Source: Ashinkailepas kermadecensis
Taxonomy: Eukaryota > Arthropoda > Thecostraca > Neolepadidae
Direction of reading: 5' to 3'
Length of the DNA: 64,000 nucleotides
Assembly: GCA_034440615.1 (NCBI GenBank)
Contig: JAOTOM010005146.1
Location: 79,501 to 143,500 of the forward strand
Made by a program: the position numbers and the translations under genes. Positions 47,837 through 60,909 of the stretch are shown piece by piece. The notes beneath the pieces were generated by a model. That model was not told where the DNA came from. It saw only the letters and a list, made by a program, of their open reading frames with translations, and made no database searches. The first letter of the stretch is position 1. The number at the start of each line of letters is the position of its first letter.

Positions 47837-48489
47837 AGTGGAGCCGACCTCCAGCCGAAGATGGACTCCTTTCACTGCCGTGTGCAATTGCAGCGGGCGA
47901 GTAATAACTTTAGCTCTCACCGAGGTCGCATCAGTACCAACCAACACATAACTTGTAGTGACGCTGTCACGAGATGAAAATGGCCCATGACATGCACCAC
48001 GCAATGCCACGCAATGCCATGCACCTGGCAGGACATGTGGTATCGGGGCGCTTAATACTTATTTCGTTCCTTCCTTTGAAAGCAGGCATTATATAAATTG
48101 ACTCTGGATGAAAACATTCTCCATGCGGATGCTATTCCCTTTCTAGAGGCAAAGTCCGCCAGCAGCGGGCAAAATGCCTGTTTCTTAAAACACGATCTAC
48201 TACACGAGGGAGCACTATCCAGACTATATAATCGCTATATCTCAATGCATATATAACCGGTCGATGGCTCGTTAAATACATCTCATCTAAGCAATAGCTC
48301 GTGGTTGAATCATCAAGTAGTGAGTTCGGAATGAAGGCGATACACCCTGGCAAGTATTGCCGCTAGACCTGTAGCCACATAAGCAAACATTCTGACCAAA
48401 TGTCTGCAATGAAAACAGAACACAGAGTTCACTTTTCAGCTTTTCCTTCCTCTTTATTTATGATGCCATGCAGTGGTACAGAGCTTCAT

Positions 48490-48770
48490 TGGTTACACCT
48501 ATATTGGCACCTGGACTCCACAGACCACCGGTGTTGGGATCAGCCTTCCAGACCGCCGGGATCGGCATCTGGACTCCACACGCCGCCTATACTGGGGTCG
48601 GCCTTCCATAGCTCGCATTCATCGGCATCTGGACTCCTCAGATCAATGGAAGTGGGATCGAACCTCCACAGACCGCCGGTATTGGGATCTGGCTTCCACA
48701 GCCCGCGTGTATTGGCGTATATGCTGCACAGAAGTCGCACCGTAGCCCGCAGAGCCGCCGGCATTGCGAC
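48490..48770 (+). repeat. degenerate ~30-bp GC-rich repeat
   Basis: Blocks such as GGCATCTGGACTCCACA and CCGCCGGTATTGGGATC alternate about eight times with drift. Confidence 0.6.
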
Positions 48771-49252
48771 ACGGTCGCCTTCTCTCGAGAGCACGTGCGT
48801 GCCGCCCGGCCTTGCGGTTAGCACTGATGGCCCATTGTCTCGGCCGAGGCATCACCATGGACTGATTGTCCGATTGTGTTCTCGATCGATCCGGCGACAT
48901 TATCGGCCTGATCACACGGTCGAAGACAGTCATGGGTCTGACGATCAGTTCGCCTGGTGGTTTCTTATTCTCGAGAACTTGGAACCGCCCCGAGTCGCTC
49001 GATCAATCGACGCACGAGTTGGCTGACTGAAGGGCCATGACCCTCGCTAACCCAGATGATCCAACTGATCAAGCTGTGAATGATTCTCAGATATAACTGA
49101 TGACCATCAGGAGCATCACCATAGGGCCCAGCCGACCACCCTGACCATGCCACTCAGATCCAACCGACCACCCTGTCCACGAACCCCAGATACAGCCGAC
49201 CACACTTGTCACGATCCTCAGATTCGGCCGACCCCCCCCCGACTGGCTATCT

Positions 49253-49331
49253 CCGCGACCAATCGGCGTGAGAGATTGGCGACGCTATATGACTCAACGG
49301 TCGACGTGTCGTAAAACCAATAACCAACCAA
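49253..49331 (+). mobile_element. headless SINE body with 14-bp target duplication
   Basis: The copy starts exactly at CCGCGACCAATCGG, the first base of the SINE body, and lacks the tRNA head. It ends in GTAAAACCAATAACCAACCA. CCGACTGGCTATCT is repeated perfectly at 49,239-49,252 and 49,332-49,345. The unit thus moved as a 79-bp piece. Confidence 0.88.
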
Positions 49332-49609
49332 CCGACTGGCTATCTGAAATCCGGTTTGTCTGCCACTCCACGCATTTGTCAGCCATGCACCAGTAGCATT
49401 GGTCCGTTATCAACAGCCGACACCAGTCAGTCGATGAGAGCTGGAGTGCTGTCGCTGGTTCCGACCAGTCACGCGCCGATGGGTTCCAGTCTGGCCGCAC
49501 GCCACTATTACCCTATCAGACAGGCGCACTCGGCGGGCGTGTGGCCGGCTGAAGTGACCGCCGCCACCACACGTCAGCGCACAGGCAGCGGACATGATTG
49601 AGAATGGCG

Positions 49610-50290
49610 GCAGACCAGTCGTTACAATGCGATGCTGGAGATATTATCAACGCGGTTGTGAAATATGACACATAATTGAAGAATCGTACATATCTAGAAT
49701 AGCAGTGGTGCCGTTTTCATGCGATAATCGATCTGGACACGGATTGAATCTCGATACATCATCTTGAGGTTAGTCAGAATTCACCAAGCTAGTGCATGTG
49801 GATTTTCATGTCATATATCACATGTTCGCGTTTTCGGGGCAAACAGGGTCAAATTGAAAATTTGTGATTTTAGTATCTTGGCATAGGATGACCTGAACTA
49901 AGCTCAATTTTGGATCATATGAATTATGTTTTGAAGATCCTGACCCAGGATGGCTTCAGCCGCTCAGTGCATCGTAAAGCTACAAACAACCTAAAGCTTT
50001 CATAGTAATGTTCGACACATCTGTCCAAGTCACAGCGATAACGAACTTTACATAATTACTTTTCACAACCGTCCGCCGTTGATTTATGCTTGAGTACTGA
50101 TAGTAGTGAAACGGACTTCACCCCGCAGTTCTAAACACGGACCGACAAAGGCTTCCATACGGCTGGACCTAGCGGCTTCCAGTGTCCCCATGGGTATGAA
50201 GATAATCAGCACTATAACGACGACTGTAGCCACAGAAGCCGTCGGCGGCCTCGTCTCTCCTGGCGAGCACACGGACAGAGCCGGAGCGGT
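49610..50290. other. no gene recognised
   Basis: Unremarkable mixed sequence. No repeat or domain seen. Confidence 0.4.
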
Positions 50291-50609
50291 CCGGTGCCGG
50301 GAGCCGGGAGCCGGGAGCCGGGACACAGCCTGCGGCTCACCACGGAGCCCTGCGGCGGTGGTCAATCATCGGGCGTCCTGCCCACACGTGGTCACGGAGC
50401 GGCCGTGTCGGCCGTGCCGTGGGAGCGGCGCGGTGTGGACGGCACCGGCTGACCCGGCGACCGTCAGTGGCAGCCGTCAGCTGTAATTGGCCGGCACCGG
50501 TACCGGCCACTGTCGGCCGACACGTCAGCCGACAAGTCAGCCGACACGTCACAGACCGACAGGCGGGTCCGCTGACCGGCGGCGGAGGAAGAGTCTCACA
50601 CACTCGGCT

Positions 50610-50870
50610 CTCACACACCAACCCGCTACACTGGGCCCTCACACACCAAACCGCTACACTGGGCCCTCACACACCAAACCGCTACACTGGGCCCTCACAC
50701 ACCAACCCGCTACACTGGGCCCACACACACCAACCCGCCACACTGGGCCCTCATACACCAACCCGCCACACTGGGCCCACACACCAACCCGCTACACTGG
50801 GCCCTCACACACCAAACCGCTACACTGGGCCCACACACACCAACCCGCCACACTGGGCCATCACACACCA
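50610..50870 (+). repeat. 28-bp minisatellite, about nine units
   Basis: CGCTACACTGGGCCCTCACA plus CACCAACC recurs every 28 bp (anchors 50,624, 50,652, 50,680 and onward), with CGCCACA variants. Confidence 0.92.
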
Positions 50871-50899
50871 GCCGGGCAAACGCTGGAAAGCAATGCCAC

Positions 50900-51860
50900 C
50901 GACCATGATCACGACGCCCATCCACGCTCCTCGGTGGATCAGCTATTTGGCATCGAGACTCGATACAGGGTCAAGGCATGGCCAGCCATTGTCTGTCGCA
51001 AATCCAGTTCGATTGCAAACAGCATGCATTAAGCACATCTCACGTCTTCGATTGAGACCACGATAATGAATAAGTCACACCGACGCAATGACTGGCTTGG
51101 AAAACAACACGACACATTCCTTCTACGTTGAAGCGTCACCGCAATGAATAGCATTTCAGTGCAGCCATTGTGACCATGGCCTGCCCAGCCGGCGCACCTG
51201 TCCGCCTGATACGGAGGATAGGAGGGAGGGCGGGCCGGCCGGCACGCGCAGACGGCTCTCCCACGGCGGGTCGGCGCGCTCCCAGAGGGTCGGCCGGGTG
51301 ACCGGCGGCATCGGCCGCCAGCCGCGTAAAAACGGCCAATTACGGCCGCGCCGGGGCGAACGACCGGCCGGCGCCGGCACCCACACCGGCCCAGTACGGC
51401 CGTGACGTCACCGCCGAGACTCGGCCCGCCCAGGTGGTCGCCGGCCCAGCACGTCCGTGACGTCACCGCCGGGCCGATCTCCACCGCCGAGGGGTCGGGT
51501 GGCCGTCACGTGCTGCCGAGGGGAGCAGGGCAGAGTGGGAGGATCGCCACCATTAGATGGCCACTGACCGCACTAATGGCGCAACTCCAACTGCTCTCCG
51601 GAGATAAACAAACCTCCAGATTACAACAGTGCAGCTTTAGCTGCTCATTTCTTGTTCAGATTCTCTCTAGAGGTTTGCATCGAAATGCTAGACATTACAC
51701 ACAATGAAAACATGTTAAATGTGTTCAAGGTAGCCAGATGGTCTCGATATATTTTACAACTTCAGCTTCACCACAAATGTGGCGCACATGGTGCACAGTC
51801 GACAGAGATAAATGTGTTGTGTCCGGCTCGCCAGCAAGATGAGAATAACAAGAACCTCGG
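50900..51860. other. GC-rich stretch without gene
   Basis: GC-rich part at 51,170-51,500 with CCGGC clusters. No conserved frame. Confidence 0.4.
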
Positions 51861-51861
51861 G

Positions 51862-52017
51862 TTCTTTTACGACGCATTCGACTGCTAGGCCATACAGTCA
51901 CCAACCTCTCACGCCGATTGGTCGCGGGGGGACTCGACAATCCCGCCGGTTACGGGATTCGAACCCACCACCTTGCGATCAAGACTCGAACGCCCTGCCG
52001 TCTGAACTACCGCTCGA
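51862..52017 (-). mobile_element. tRNA-derived SINE, copy 3
   Basis: Read on the minus strand it has an A box (TAGTTCAGACGG), a B box (GGTTCGAATC), then the body CGCGACCAATCGGCGTGAGA and TGCGTCGTAAAAGAACC. The lower stem of the terminal hairpin is damaged. The head resembles that of copy 1 with many substitutions. Confidence 0.82.
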
Positions 52018-52334
52018 GGAGAGCCTGGCCGGCACTTGGTACTTCGAGGACGTGGTTATATTATTCATACTCGTCTCAATTTACTGATGAGGATAACCTG
52101 GTGTTCATAGATGCCTGGTGGTACGAGGTTGTGTTCGGATTCGAGAAGGGCTTAGGAAAAAAAACAAAAAACAAAACATGGAACCCTACAAACCGATTGC
52201 AGCCTTCCCGTCGGCACATGGAATCAAGGCACTGATGCCACTATACTTCATCGTCTTGTCAGAGACTGTGCAGTATATACCTCGGCATAACAAAAATAGA
52301 AAATAACTGCAAAACTGACAAGGAAAATAATGGT

Positions 52335-52445
52335 GAGGGTGGGGATAATGATGATGGTGATGGTGATGGTGATGGTGAGGATGATGGTGATGATGGTGGC
52401 GGTGGTGATGGTAATTATGATGGTAGCGGTGATGACATGACCGAT
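52335..52445 (+). repeat. GAT/GGT trinucleotide-type microsatellite
   Basis: Repeated GATGGTGATGGT units with GGCGGT interruptions. It translates to a His-rich frame on the minus strand, which I do not regard as coding. Confidence 0.88.
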
Positions 52446-52693
52446 GGCCATGGCGGGTCAGTGCTGTAGCCGGCGTTACGGACCTGGCAGCACAGGCGGG
52501 CCCGGGACAGCGGCGGCTCGTTGCCGAATCGGGCGGATTAACCACAGAGCGGCCGTTGGTGATTACCGCCGGTGATCTACTGGCACTTCACATCAGAGTC
52601 GGGTCACAAATCAGGGTCGATAAACTGGAGAAACCAACGGTGCTGTGGGGCGCAACCGCAAACAAATCGGCCGGGCGGCCGCCAGCCGGGTGA

Positions 52694-52868
52694 CCGGAGC
52701 CAGCGCTCAGCAGGCGTCCCGGCCCGGCCCGGCCCGGCCGGGTGGGTGGGTGTCGGGGGCGGCGGCCGGTCCCCCACCCGCCTGTCAGCGCTCAGCAGGC
52801 GTGCCGGCCCGGCTCGGCCGGCCGGGTGGGTGTCGGGGGCGGCGGCCGGTCCCCCACCCGCCTGTCGT
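52694..52868 (+). repeat. ~80-bp GC-rich duplication
   Basis: CAGCGCTCAGCAGGCGT through GGTCCCCCACCCGCCTGTC occurs twice. Confidence 0.85.
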
Positions 52869-53049
52869 CAGCAGAGTCGCAGCACCCGAAACCGGTCCCG
52901 CACGGGCCAGTTTCGGAGCCGTGCAGGGATTCACGTCGCCAGGAATGAAGCGAGCGGCACGACGTCGATGGATCGACAATCGAGAGATAGAAATCATTGG
53001 GTTCGCTCAATTCAAACTGGAAACGAAGCTCCACAAGCAGTGTAAATAT

Positions 53050-55500
53050 CGATCAAATCTTCAAATAGCACAACCTCAACGCGTTAAAGCCATTAGTTCA
53101 GGCCACAACTGAGCCGATGGAGTGAAAGTCTGTGTTTATGCTCATTGGATGTCAGGCTATTGACCCGCGAGGTATCTCCCATCCAGCACAACAGCACAGA
53201 ATGAACACCATCACGGATGACGCTGCTGCTGCCGTTGCTGATGATGATTGGATGTTAGTGTGCACCGATCGATTGCACGACCGGTGGGTGGGGAGCGGGG
53301 GCCCAGCAGGCGGAGCGGCCCCACCGGCCGACTGACGGCACCGTGCGCGCGATGGGCGCCCCTCGCCGGCGCGATCATCACCATTACGCCGGCCGGCCGG
53401 CGCGGCGTGAGAAAGGCGGCGGGATAAGGTGGCGCACAGGTCGCCGCGCCGCCAACAGGAAATGAGCCGGCAGCCGGACGGCTAATGACCGGCTGCAGGC
53501 TGCCGCCGCCCATTGTCGGGCCGCCCTGGCCGGCAGACATTTTTCCCACGGACACCAGTCACGAGTGGCCGCCGGTCAGCCCCGACGGGAGATTTATAGC
53601 GGCCGGCCGTGGTCGCCCATCCTCCTTCTCACGAGCGGGCGACGCGCGCAGGGGCGTCACGTCTGCACCGCCCCCCCCTCAGCCGCCCGGGCCGCTCTCA
53701 CGCCATCCGCCAGCCAACGGCCGCCGGGTGCGTACATGGGCACGGGTGCCATTCGCCCAACCATCCGTTCGGCCACCCGAGATATCGGCCGCTTCTCGGG
53801 AGTCCAGGACAGGTCGGGTGTCCGGCACGTGCCGCTACTCGACTCGGGCACCACCCTTTGACCTTTGACAGCAGGCTCCATGGCGAATCCCCCGGTCGGA
53901 GGACCTCTGCCCCGTCGGCGGCACGCGCCCACTGTGCAGAAGCTGACCCCTGACCTTTGGGGCGACCTTCGAAAGCGTAACACTGAACCAATCCCTACCC
54001 TTGCCGAACGGCCTTGGCCCAGAGGGATGAAATTCCAAACAAGTTTGTCGTTTGCTGCTGATCTGTTAATCACTGCTTTTGTGATGGATGTTAATCACAA
54101 GGAAGTGCTGGTTAACTGTAACTCAAATAAATGAACCTGACTAGGAGTCATTCTCCAGGTCCACCCCATGTCGGCGATGGAAAACAGGTCCACAGCCAAC
54201 ATACCAAAAATAAGAGAGGAAAAGTGCAAGATCCAGTTTTTCCCTTCAGAAGCAAAGCCGCTCGAATTACGCGAAAACGCACAACAGTCGAAAATTGGAT
54301 CCTTGAACAAAATAAATCGTCCAGCACTGAAATGAATCAGTGGCATGAAGCTGCGGAGCACATCGCTTCCACCGAGGCCGTTCACTCCGTAACATCACTG
54401 ACAAAACCACGTCAGCACAGAATCCCAGCATCAGAGTCGGTGAGCTCTCAGTCAGCATAACAATGGGAAACGCATTCCGCAAACATGACATGAGCTGACA
54501 TGACTTCGCTCCTTCGCGACATGTTGTGCCGATCAAAACCGGTGGATGCCACACTGACGACCACGGTTGGCTTCCATTATTTGTGGTTAAGAACGCAGCA
54601 CCTGCGTCGATTTATCTACCGTCCACGTAGTCACCAGATCATTAAGCCCGCGTACGCACTGGACTCGGTTCGTCATAGCTGGCTATGACGGCGGACTTGT
54701 CTCGGGGCGCGCCGGGCGGCATTCGCGGTCGGCGGTTCCCACGTCGGACCGCATCGGCGTCCACCCAGCGCGGCATTCCTCCAGCGCCAGCCCGCCATAA
54801 TAACCCAATTCTGGCGCGCCACGAGCGGCGCCGATGCACGCGCGCCGCTGGAATCCATGGCGCGGCCGGCGGCGCCGTCACAAGGCCGCCCCGACGAGTC
54901 TCCGGCACCACCATCGATAATCGCCGCTGAATACGCCGAAATGACGCGCGGCACGGGCGTCACCGCGCTGGCGCCGCCCATTGTGGTGCTGGAGCGGCCC
55001 ATGGCGGCCCGGGTCAGCGACGATCTTCTGAATGTCGGCCCATGGCGGCCCGGGTCAGCGACGACCCTCAGAATGTTGGCCCGTGACGGCACGGGTCAGC
55101 GAGTGTTAAAATAATGGTTTTTCGTTAGGTGTGAGATGTCGAAACTAGTATAGTAGGATGTCGAAATGTGTCACGAAAGTATGCCAATCAAAATATCATT
55201 TCAGTTCTTCAAACTCAATTTTGAGCCAAGTGTACTCATAAGTGCATATTTTTCGTTTAATTTGTGGGACAGCTAATATAGGGATGCCTATACCAACGAT
55301 AACGATTGCGATACCATGCTATCCGCAGATGGCATTGCTTAGCAGACTTCATCATACATTTTCTATGTACCTGGAATTGTGTTACGAGATGCTTGTGTAT
55401 CACAGTCCTTAATGCTAAGCATAAGCATGATACGAACCTATCGGCCTGTGCAGAGGCACACTGGCTGGGAGCGCCAGTGGACGCTCCGGCTGGATAACAT
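53050..55500. other. no gene recognised
   Basis: GC-rich segments alternate with AT-richer ones (54,040-54,500). Frames up to ~140 codons show no domain. A 109-codon plus-strand frame at 54,131-54,460 is the least repetitive of these, but I cannot assign it. Confidence 0.35.
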
Positions 55501-55514
55501 ACCCCGATGGGCTA

Positions 55515-55690
55515 GCCCAGTCAGCACACACGTGTCCTTATGCAATGAACGTCACAGAGGTTTATATAAGCATGCAGTCGGTACTTTGCGCGGGCCCAGC
55601 AGTAGTAACAGGCAAACCACACACGCGTCCTTATGCAATGAACGTCACCGAGGTTTATATAATCATGCAGTCGGTACGTTGCGCGGCAGT
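55515..55690 (+). repeat. 94-bp duplication carrying TATA-like motifs
   Basis: GTCCTTATGCAATGAACGTC is repeated 94 bp apart. Each copy is followed by GAGGTTTATATAA and then GCAGTCGGTAC. Confidence 0.8.
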
Positions 55691-56429
55691 ATTGCCTACG
55701 TTCTGATATTCCTTGAACGTGTTTTGCTGTTGGTATCTAACTGGATGTTTTCTGGAGATTACCAGGTCACCAGGCCACAAAACAGTGCGAGAAATATTAA
55801 ATAGCAATGCTCAAATAAACGGCGATGAAATGAATTCGAATACTTGGTACCGGGTTTTAGCATCGCGCTTTTCCTTGAGCACTGCCCATTCAATATAGAC
55901 GAACACTATGCGATTACTACACCAGCATAAGGCATCATTAGGGGCGATGGACGAGTGAGGGCAATGGTCTAGATACCTGGCCACGTCCACCGTACTGCAG
56001 CACCACCTATCAACAACGGCACCGTCTGCCGGTGTCACGGTCTGGATACCTGGCAACGTCTCATCCTCGCTCAACGCGTAGGACACCCAGAGATGGTCCT
56101 CACGTGGCGACACAAAGCTTATCACACGCAGGAAGGTCGTCCACACCGGGGCGGCTCGGAGGCTCCCACCGGTCACGGGCCTGGGGAGCAGTCGTCGGCA
56201 GTCCGCGCGACCCCGTTGCACGCCGGTGACCTGTGACCCGGCAGTGAAAGGCGTAAGATATAGGCCCAGCTTTCTCTGGGCGCACGCGCACGTTTTAATC
56301 CCCGGGCCGACGGCGGCTGCGGCCGACGATCAACAACACACAGCCAGCGGCGACCGGCGATAGCATCGGCGCTCCGGTTCCTGTCTGCGTCATGCCCGGC
56401 CGTGAGCATTGCACTACCGATACACGGGA

Positions 56430-56790
56430 CCGAACTCGGGCCACTGCCGTGGTCCGAGCAAAACCGACACCGAGACCGAACTCGGGCCACTGCCGTGGTC
56501 CGAGCAAAACAGACACCGAGACCGGACTCGGGCCACTGCCGTGGTCCGAGCAAAACAGACACCGAGACCGGACTCGGGCCACTGCCGTGGTCCGAGCAAA
56601 ACCGACACAGAGACCGGACTCGGGCCACTGCCGTGGTCAGAGCAAAACCGACACCGAGACCGGACTCGGGCCACTGCCGTGGTCAGAGCAAAACCGATAC
56701 ACGAGACCGGACTCGGGCCACTGCAGTAGTGTTCAGAGCAAAACAGACACCGAGACCGGACTCAGGCCACTGCCGTGGTCAGAGCGAAGA
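56430..56790 (+). repeat. 46-bp minisatellite, about eight units
   Basis: ACTCGGGCCACTGCCGTGGT recurs at 46-bp steps (56,438, 56,484, 56,530, 56,576). The unit is unrelated in sequence to the 46-bp repeat of NTAN1 intron 1. Confidence 0.92.
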
Positions 56791-56902
56791 AACCCACACC
56801 ATAGCGCGACCGATGCTCGAGCCGTGACGAGCGCGACTGACACCCTGGCTGACACCAGCCGAACAGTGTGTGAACGGCCGACATCCCGGCCGTGACTGCG
56901 AG

Positions 56903-56925
56903 CACACACACACACACACACACCG
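56903..56925 (+). repeat. CA dinucleotide microsatellite
   Basis: About ten CA units. Flanked by inverted CTGCGAGCACAC / GTGTGCTCGCAG, so the region forms a hairpin. Confidence 0.85.
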
Positions 56926-57800
56926 ATACCGGCGCGTGTGCTCGCAGTCACACCTTGCCACCTCGAGGTCATGCCAGCCGGTCCTGGGACGGAGCTCCTC
57001 GTATTACGACTGGGCGCGGCCGCCAAGGTGAGCTACTAACCGTACAGAATCGGAGGGAGCGGTGCGACATTCGACATTCGATCAGCGGTTCGACGTGACT
57101 CACGTCTGCAGTGGTGAACCAGAGCCAAGCTCACGGAACCAGATACTGCCAAACGCTCACCAACGGAAATGGTGGTAGATCCAGAGCCAAGCACACGGAG
57201 CCAAGTACTGTCCAACACTCAGCCGCGATACGGTGGCAGATCTCCATAGTTCAGCGGCGAAACGTTGGGATGCTTTTTAATACATTTTTCCTGCACGTCG
57301 GACTCAATACGACTGCATCGTGTGCTTAACTCGCGCCGTATCGGGGAGGGTCCTTTTTCCCATAAGGCTTTCCGGTGGTAGTAAAAAAAAAACGGCACGT
57401 AGCAGCGGGCCGAAATTTGGCATATCTTCTCCCACATCAATTTGAGAAGTGTGAAGATCTTGAGGTTAGGCCATCCACGGTCACCGATCTTGAGGGACAT
57501 ACAAAGCGCACCAGAGGAATTTTCGACTTTTTCCGTTCTTCATGACTTATTTGTTTTGCATACGTGCCCATTATGGCTAAAATAGAAGAATCCAGCTAAA
57601 GTAAGCACGTTTAAAAGGCCAAATTTACCTAAGACAACGTTTATCGGTGCACTCATCCCATCGGAGAAACAAATATTTTTTTACAAATTGAAAACTTCAA
57701 ATTTTGCAACTTTGAAAAACAAAAACACTTTTTGGGTGGGCAAACATTTTGGAAACATGATCGATTTCGCCTTCCTTTTCTGATTCCAAATAAGTCTTTA

Positions 57801-57853
57801 GTTCGTTATTGTGGTTTAGGGGCGCATCGACTGCATAGGTCATTTCGCGCCCA
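57801..57853 (-). mobile_element. short hairpin retroposon, copy 7
   Basis: 53 bp framed by TCCAAATAAGTCTTTA at 57,785-57,800 and 57,854-57,869, a perfect 16-bp target duplication. The lower stem pairs fully and the minus-strand tail is CTAAACCACAATAACGAAC. Confidence 0.85.
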
Positions 57854-58267
57854 TCCAAATAAGTCTTTAAATTTTCCCCAAAATGAACTCCCCGGAGCCA
57901 AAAATATGGCGTCAGTCGTGACACATAACCCCTAATTCGGGGTTTTTGTGTCACTTTGGGGGAGGGGGGGGGGGCGAAATGTTTGGGGTGGTTTCTGATC
58001 CTACTCTTCGAGCGCTTTCCGATGGCATCTCTTTCGTTTTCGTGCAAAACTTAGTTTGGAGATTAGATGAGGGGGGGGGGCATACAATGACCCCGAGGTG
58101 TGAGGATCTGACCGCAAAGCTAACTACATGTCTACACTACACTACAGTCGCATTATCTCACTCCAAACACACCCGCAGTGGATCCATCACGAGTCCGGCA
58201 AATGTCACGGGCATGGGGCGACGCCGGCCGGCTCGAGTCACGGGCGCTGCAGGTGGGTCCAAGTGGT

Positions 58268-58465
58268 ACGCGGACGCCGCCTGGTGGCAGCGGACGCCGC
58301 CTGGTGGCGCGCGGACGCCGCCTGGTGGCACGCGGACGGCGCCTGGTGGCAACGGACGCCGCCTGGTGGCAGCGGACGCCGCCTGGTGGCGCGCGGACGC
58401 CGCCTGGTGGCAGCGGACGCCGCCTGGTGGCAGCGGACGCCGCCTGGTGGCGCGCGGACGCCGCG
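58268..58465 (+). repeat. 20/21-bp minisatellite, about ten units
   Basis: CGGACGCCGCCTGGTGGCAG units with GCGC variants. Confidence 0.92.
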
Positions 58466-58599
58466 ACCACCTGTGCCGGCAGCCGGCCGACAGGTTCGAA
58501 GGTCATCCGCCGGCTATTTATAACGGGGTTGGGTCAGGTCTGTGATCGGAGTTGGGCGGCGCGGCGGCACCGGACAGCGGGGGTGCCGGCCGCGGCGAC

Positions 58600-59440
58600 A
58601 GTGGACAATGGAGCCGACACGTGCCCATTACTCGTCCTGCTAGCCCGGCTTTTGTACGTCTCATTCCGCATGCGCGTGCCAGGAGCCTTCATCATTTATA
58701 GCTCCATCATTGTGTCCAGGAGTGTAGGGTGCGCCGCTATCGAAATTGACTTTTGATTGGATAAAAAGTGTGGGCCTCAATTTCAATACAATGCAGTCTA
58801 CGATCCGGCCGACCACACAGACTGTGAAGACTGTGGCAACTGTGAAGGTAGACGGGGCGGCAGCGTGAACACTCTGGGACCCAACACCGAGACTGACGTG
58901 ATGGGAGACGGGCACCACCAGCGTGCAGACAATAGTCAGATGAATTCTGGGAGCAGGTTGGACTGGCGTACAGAGTGATCACTGTCGGACCCGAAGTGAT
59001 ACAGCGAACTGGGCATCCGAGGTTTGAGACAACAGAAGTCCAACAGTCTGACGACTGACACACCACGACTTCCACAAAGCAAGTGAGGAATACAACCAGC
59101 ATTAATAGGCTATCTCTCACGCCGCGCCAAAGCTTCAGCATCAAGTCTTATGGACGTCATCTTCAGATGTTTGAAAGCTACCCAGTCAATACAAGCTGAA
59201 TCTCCTTAAAGTCGTTCCATAGAACCACGCCTGTTTCTGTAAGCCATATCGACAATAAAAGACAATGTACCGATCGCTCCTCAAGAAAAGGACAGCCCGG
59301 CATAAACTCAGTAATTATCAGCTCAATCTGACGGCGCGCTGGTGACAGCAGCTGTGCATCCCGACCAGAGAGCGGACACCGCGTACAGGTGGACACCAGC
59401 TACATCGTGCCACTCGTCCACGTCCGCCCGGGCTCTGGCC
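58600..59440. other. no gene recognised
   Basis: Short frames on both strands only. No repeat family identified. Confidence 0.4.
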
Positions 59441-59446
59441 CCGGTC

Positions 59447-60443
59447 CTTTTTTTCCCCCTAAATCTTTAGCGGAGGCAAAGTGCCATCTGCTAGAGATTG
59501 CTACGTTAAAGAAGTAATTACGTTATTCCGGCTTATGTGACATCCGGTTATACCAACTAGTCAAGAAAGGAGAGACGCCGTCAAACAAGAAACATGGCGT
59601 AGAACACACATGGCATACAGGTACATATACATACATACAGACACTCATGACAATGGAAGGACATTTGGAGGGTGGGCAGCATCGTAACCTCTGGAGAGGC
59701 TCCACTGCCCACCTGCGACCTGAAAAGCGAAGCGGAGGCCCGACGCCCAGGGCGAGTCGTGGACGTCGGGCCCGACCTTGTGTGTGTAAGTGTATGTTTT
59801 AAGTTAAAGCCTGGAAACCCCTAAAAAGGAGAAAACCAGGCTGCTTGGAAAACCCGAAGGTAAAAACCAAGCGCAATTTAAGAGGAAATCCGTCCGTATT
59901 AGCCAATTTGGATCGGATCCCGTCTACCTAGTGTGTAATAACCTATATGTATGTGTTAGCGACGACGGAGAGGAAGAGATATGGAGCGGAGTCACACAGC
60001 CAGCACGGAGTGCGGCACGCGTCATATAACTTTCATCAGGTCAGCTTGAATCAGGAAATGTAACGGAGGCCCTATATCTGTTCGGAGAGCCCAGTGTCTT
60101 GTAGGAAACGGAAAAGTAACTCGAGTAGTGCCGGGTGGTCACTCCCGAGGAGAGCGCGGAGCGAAAGTTGTGAATGGATCTTGGCGAAATACTGGGTGAT
60201 ACAGCGATGGTGAAGAGCATATGATGGACATGTGAGCAAAACGTGGGCGACAGTGATGCGGACTCTGCATGTGGTGCAGATCGGGGGCCGATTTGGTCGA
60301 TGAAAAAGATAATGGTGTGTTAGGTTGGTGTGTCCGAGGCGGAGTCTGGCGAGTACCACCTCACGCAAACGGGAGTGTTGGTGGGAAGAGGGCCAGTTAG
60401 AGAGTGTGGGCTTGATAGAGTGTAGATGTGTAGTGTCCTGCGA
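59447..60443 (-). pseudogene. non-LTR retrotransposon 3' fragment, copy 2
   Basis: 60,443-60,072 encodes the C-terminal ~120 residues, aligned to the end of the copy at 10,020. It has Leu-Arg-Leu-Gly-His-Thr-x-Leu-Thr-His and the same Cys-x2-Cys-x7-His-x4-Cys knuckle. The 3' untranslated part (59,447-60,071) is also shared. The RNase H domain is missing because the copy is 5'-truncated at the edge of the 67-bp minisatellite. The two copies differ at many residues but keep the cysteines and histidine. Confidence 0.8.
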
Positions 60444-60544
60444 CCAGCAGGCCGGTCCGTCGCGTCTGTCTGGGCTCTGGCCCTGGTCTACCACGTCTCC
60501 CACGGCCTTCACTCTCCATAGCCACGAACCTGCACATCTACCTG

Positions 60545-60905
60545 TGATGCTCCACGTCTGCCACGGCTGTGGCCCCGGTCTGTCACGCCTCCCGACAACC
60601 CACGTCGGTCCCGACGCTCCACGTCTGCCACGGCTGTGGCCCCGGTCTGTCACGCCTCCCGACAACCCACGTCGGTCCCGACGCTTCACGTCTGCTTCGG
60701 CTGTGGCCCCGGTCTGTCACGCCTCCCGACAACCCACGTCGGTCCCGACGCTTCACGTCTGCCACGGCTGTGGCCCCGGTCTGTCACGCCTCCCGACAAC
60801 CCACGTCGGTCCCGACGCTCCACGTCTGCCTCGGCTGTGGCCCTGGTCTGTCACGCCTCCCGACAACCCACGTCGGTCCCGACGCTTCACGTCTGCCACG
60901 AGTGC
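60545..60905 (+). repeat. 67-bp minisatellite, five to six units
   Basis: CCCGACAACCCACGTCGGTC recurs at 60,591, 60,658, 60,725, 60,792 and 60,859. Confidence 0.93.
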
Positions 60906-60909
60906 GGCC

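Noticed and set aside
52186..52545. A histidine-rich protein on the minus strand
   Set aside because: It is only the reverse reading of the GAT/GGT microsatellite.
60072..60689. A 205-codon retrotransposon protein with a novel N-terminal part
   Set aside because: The N-terminal part is a reading of the 67-bp minisatellite fused by chance to the true C-terminal remnant beginning near 60,443.
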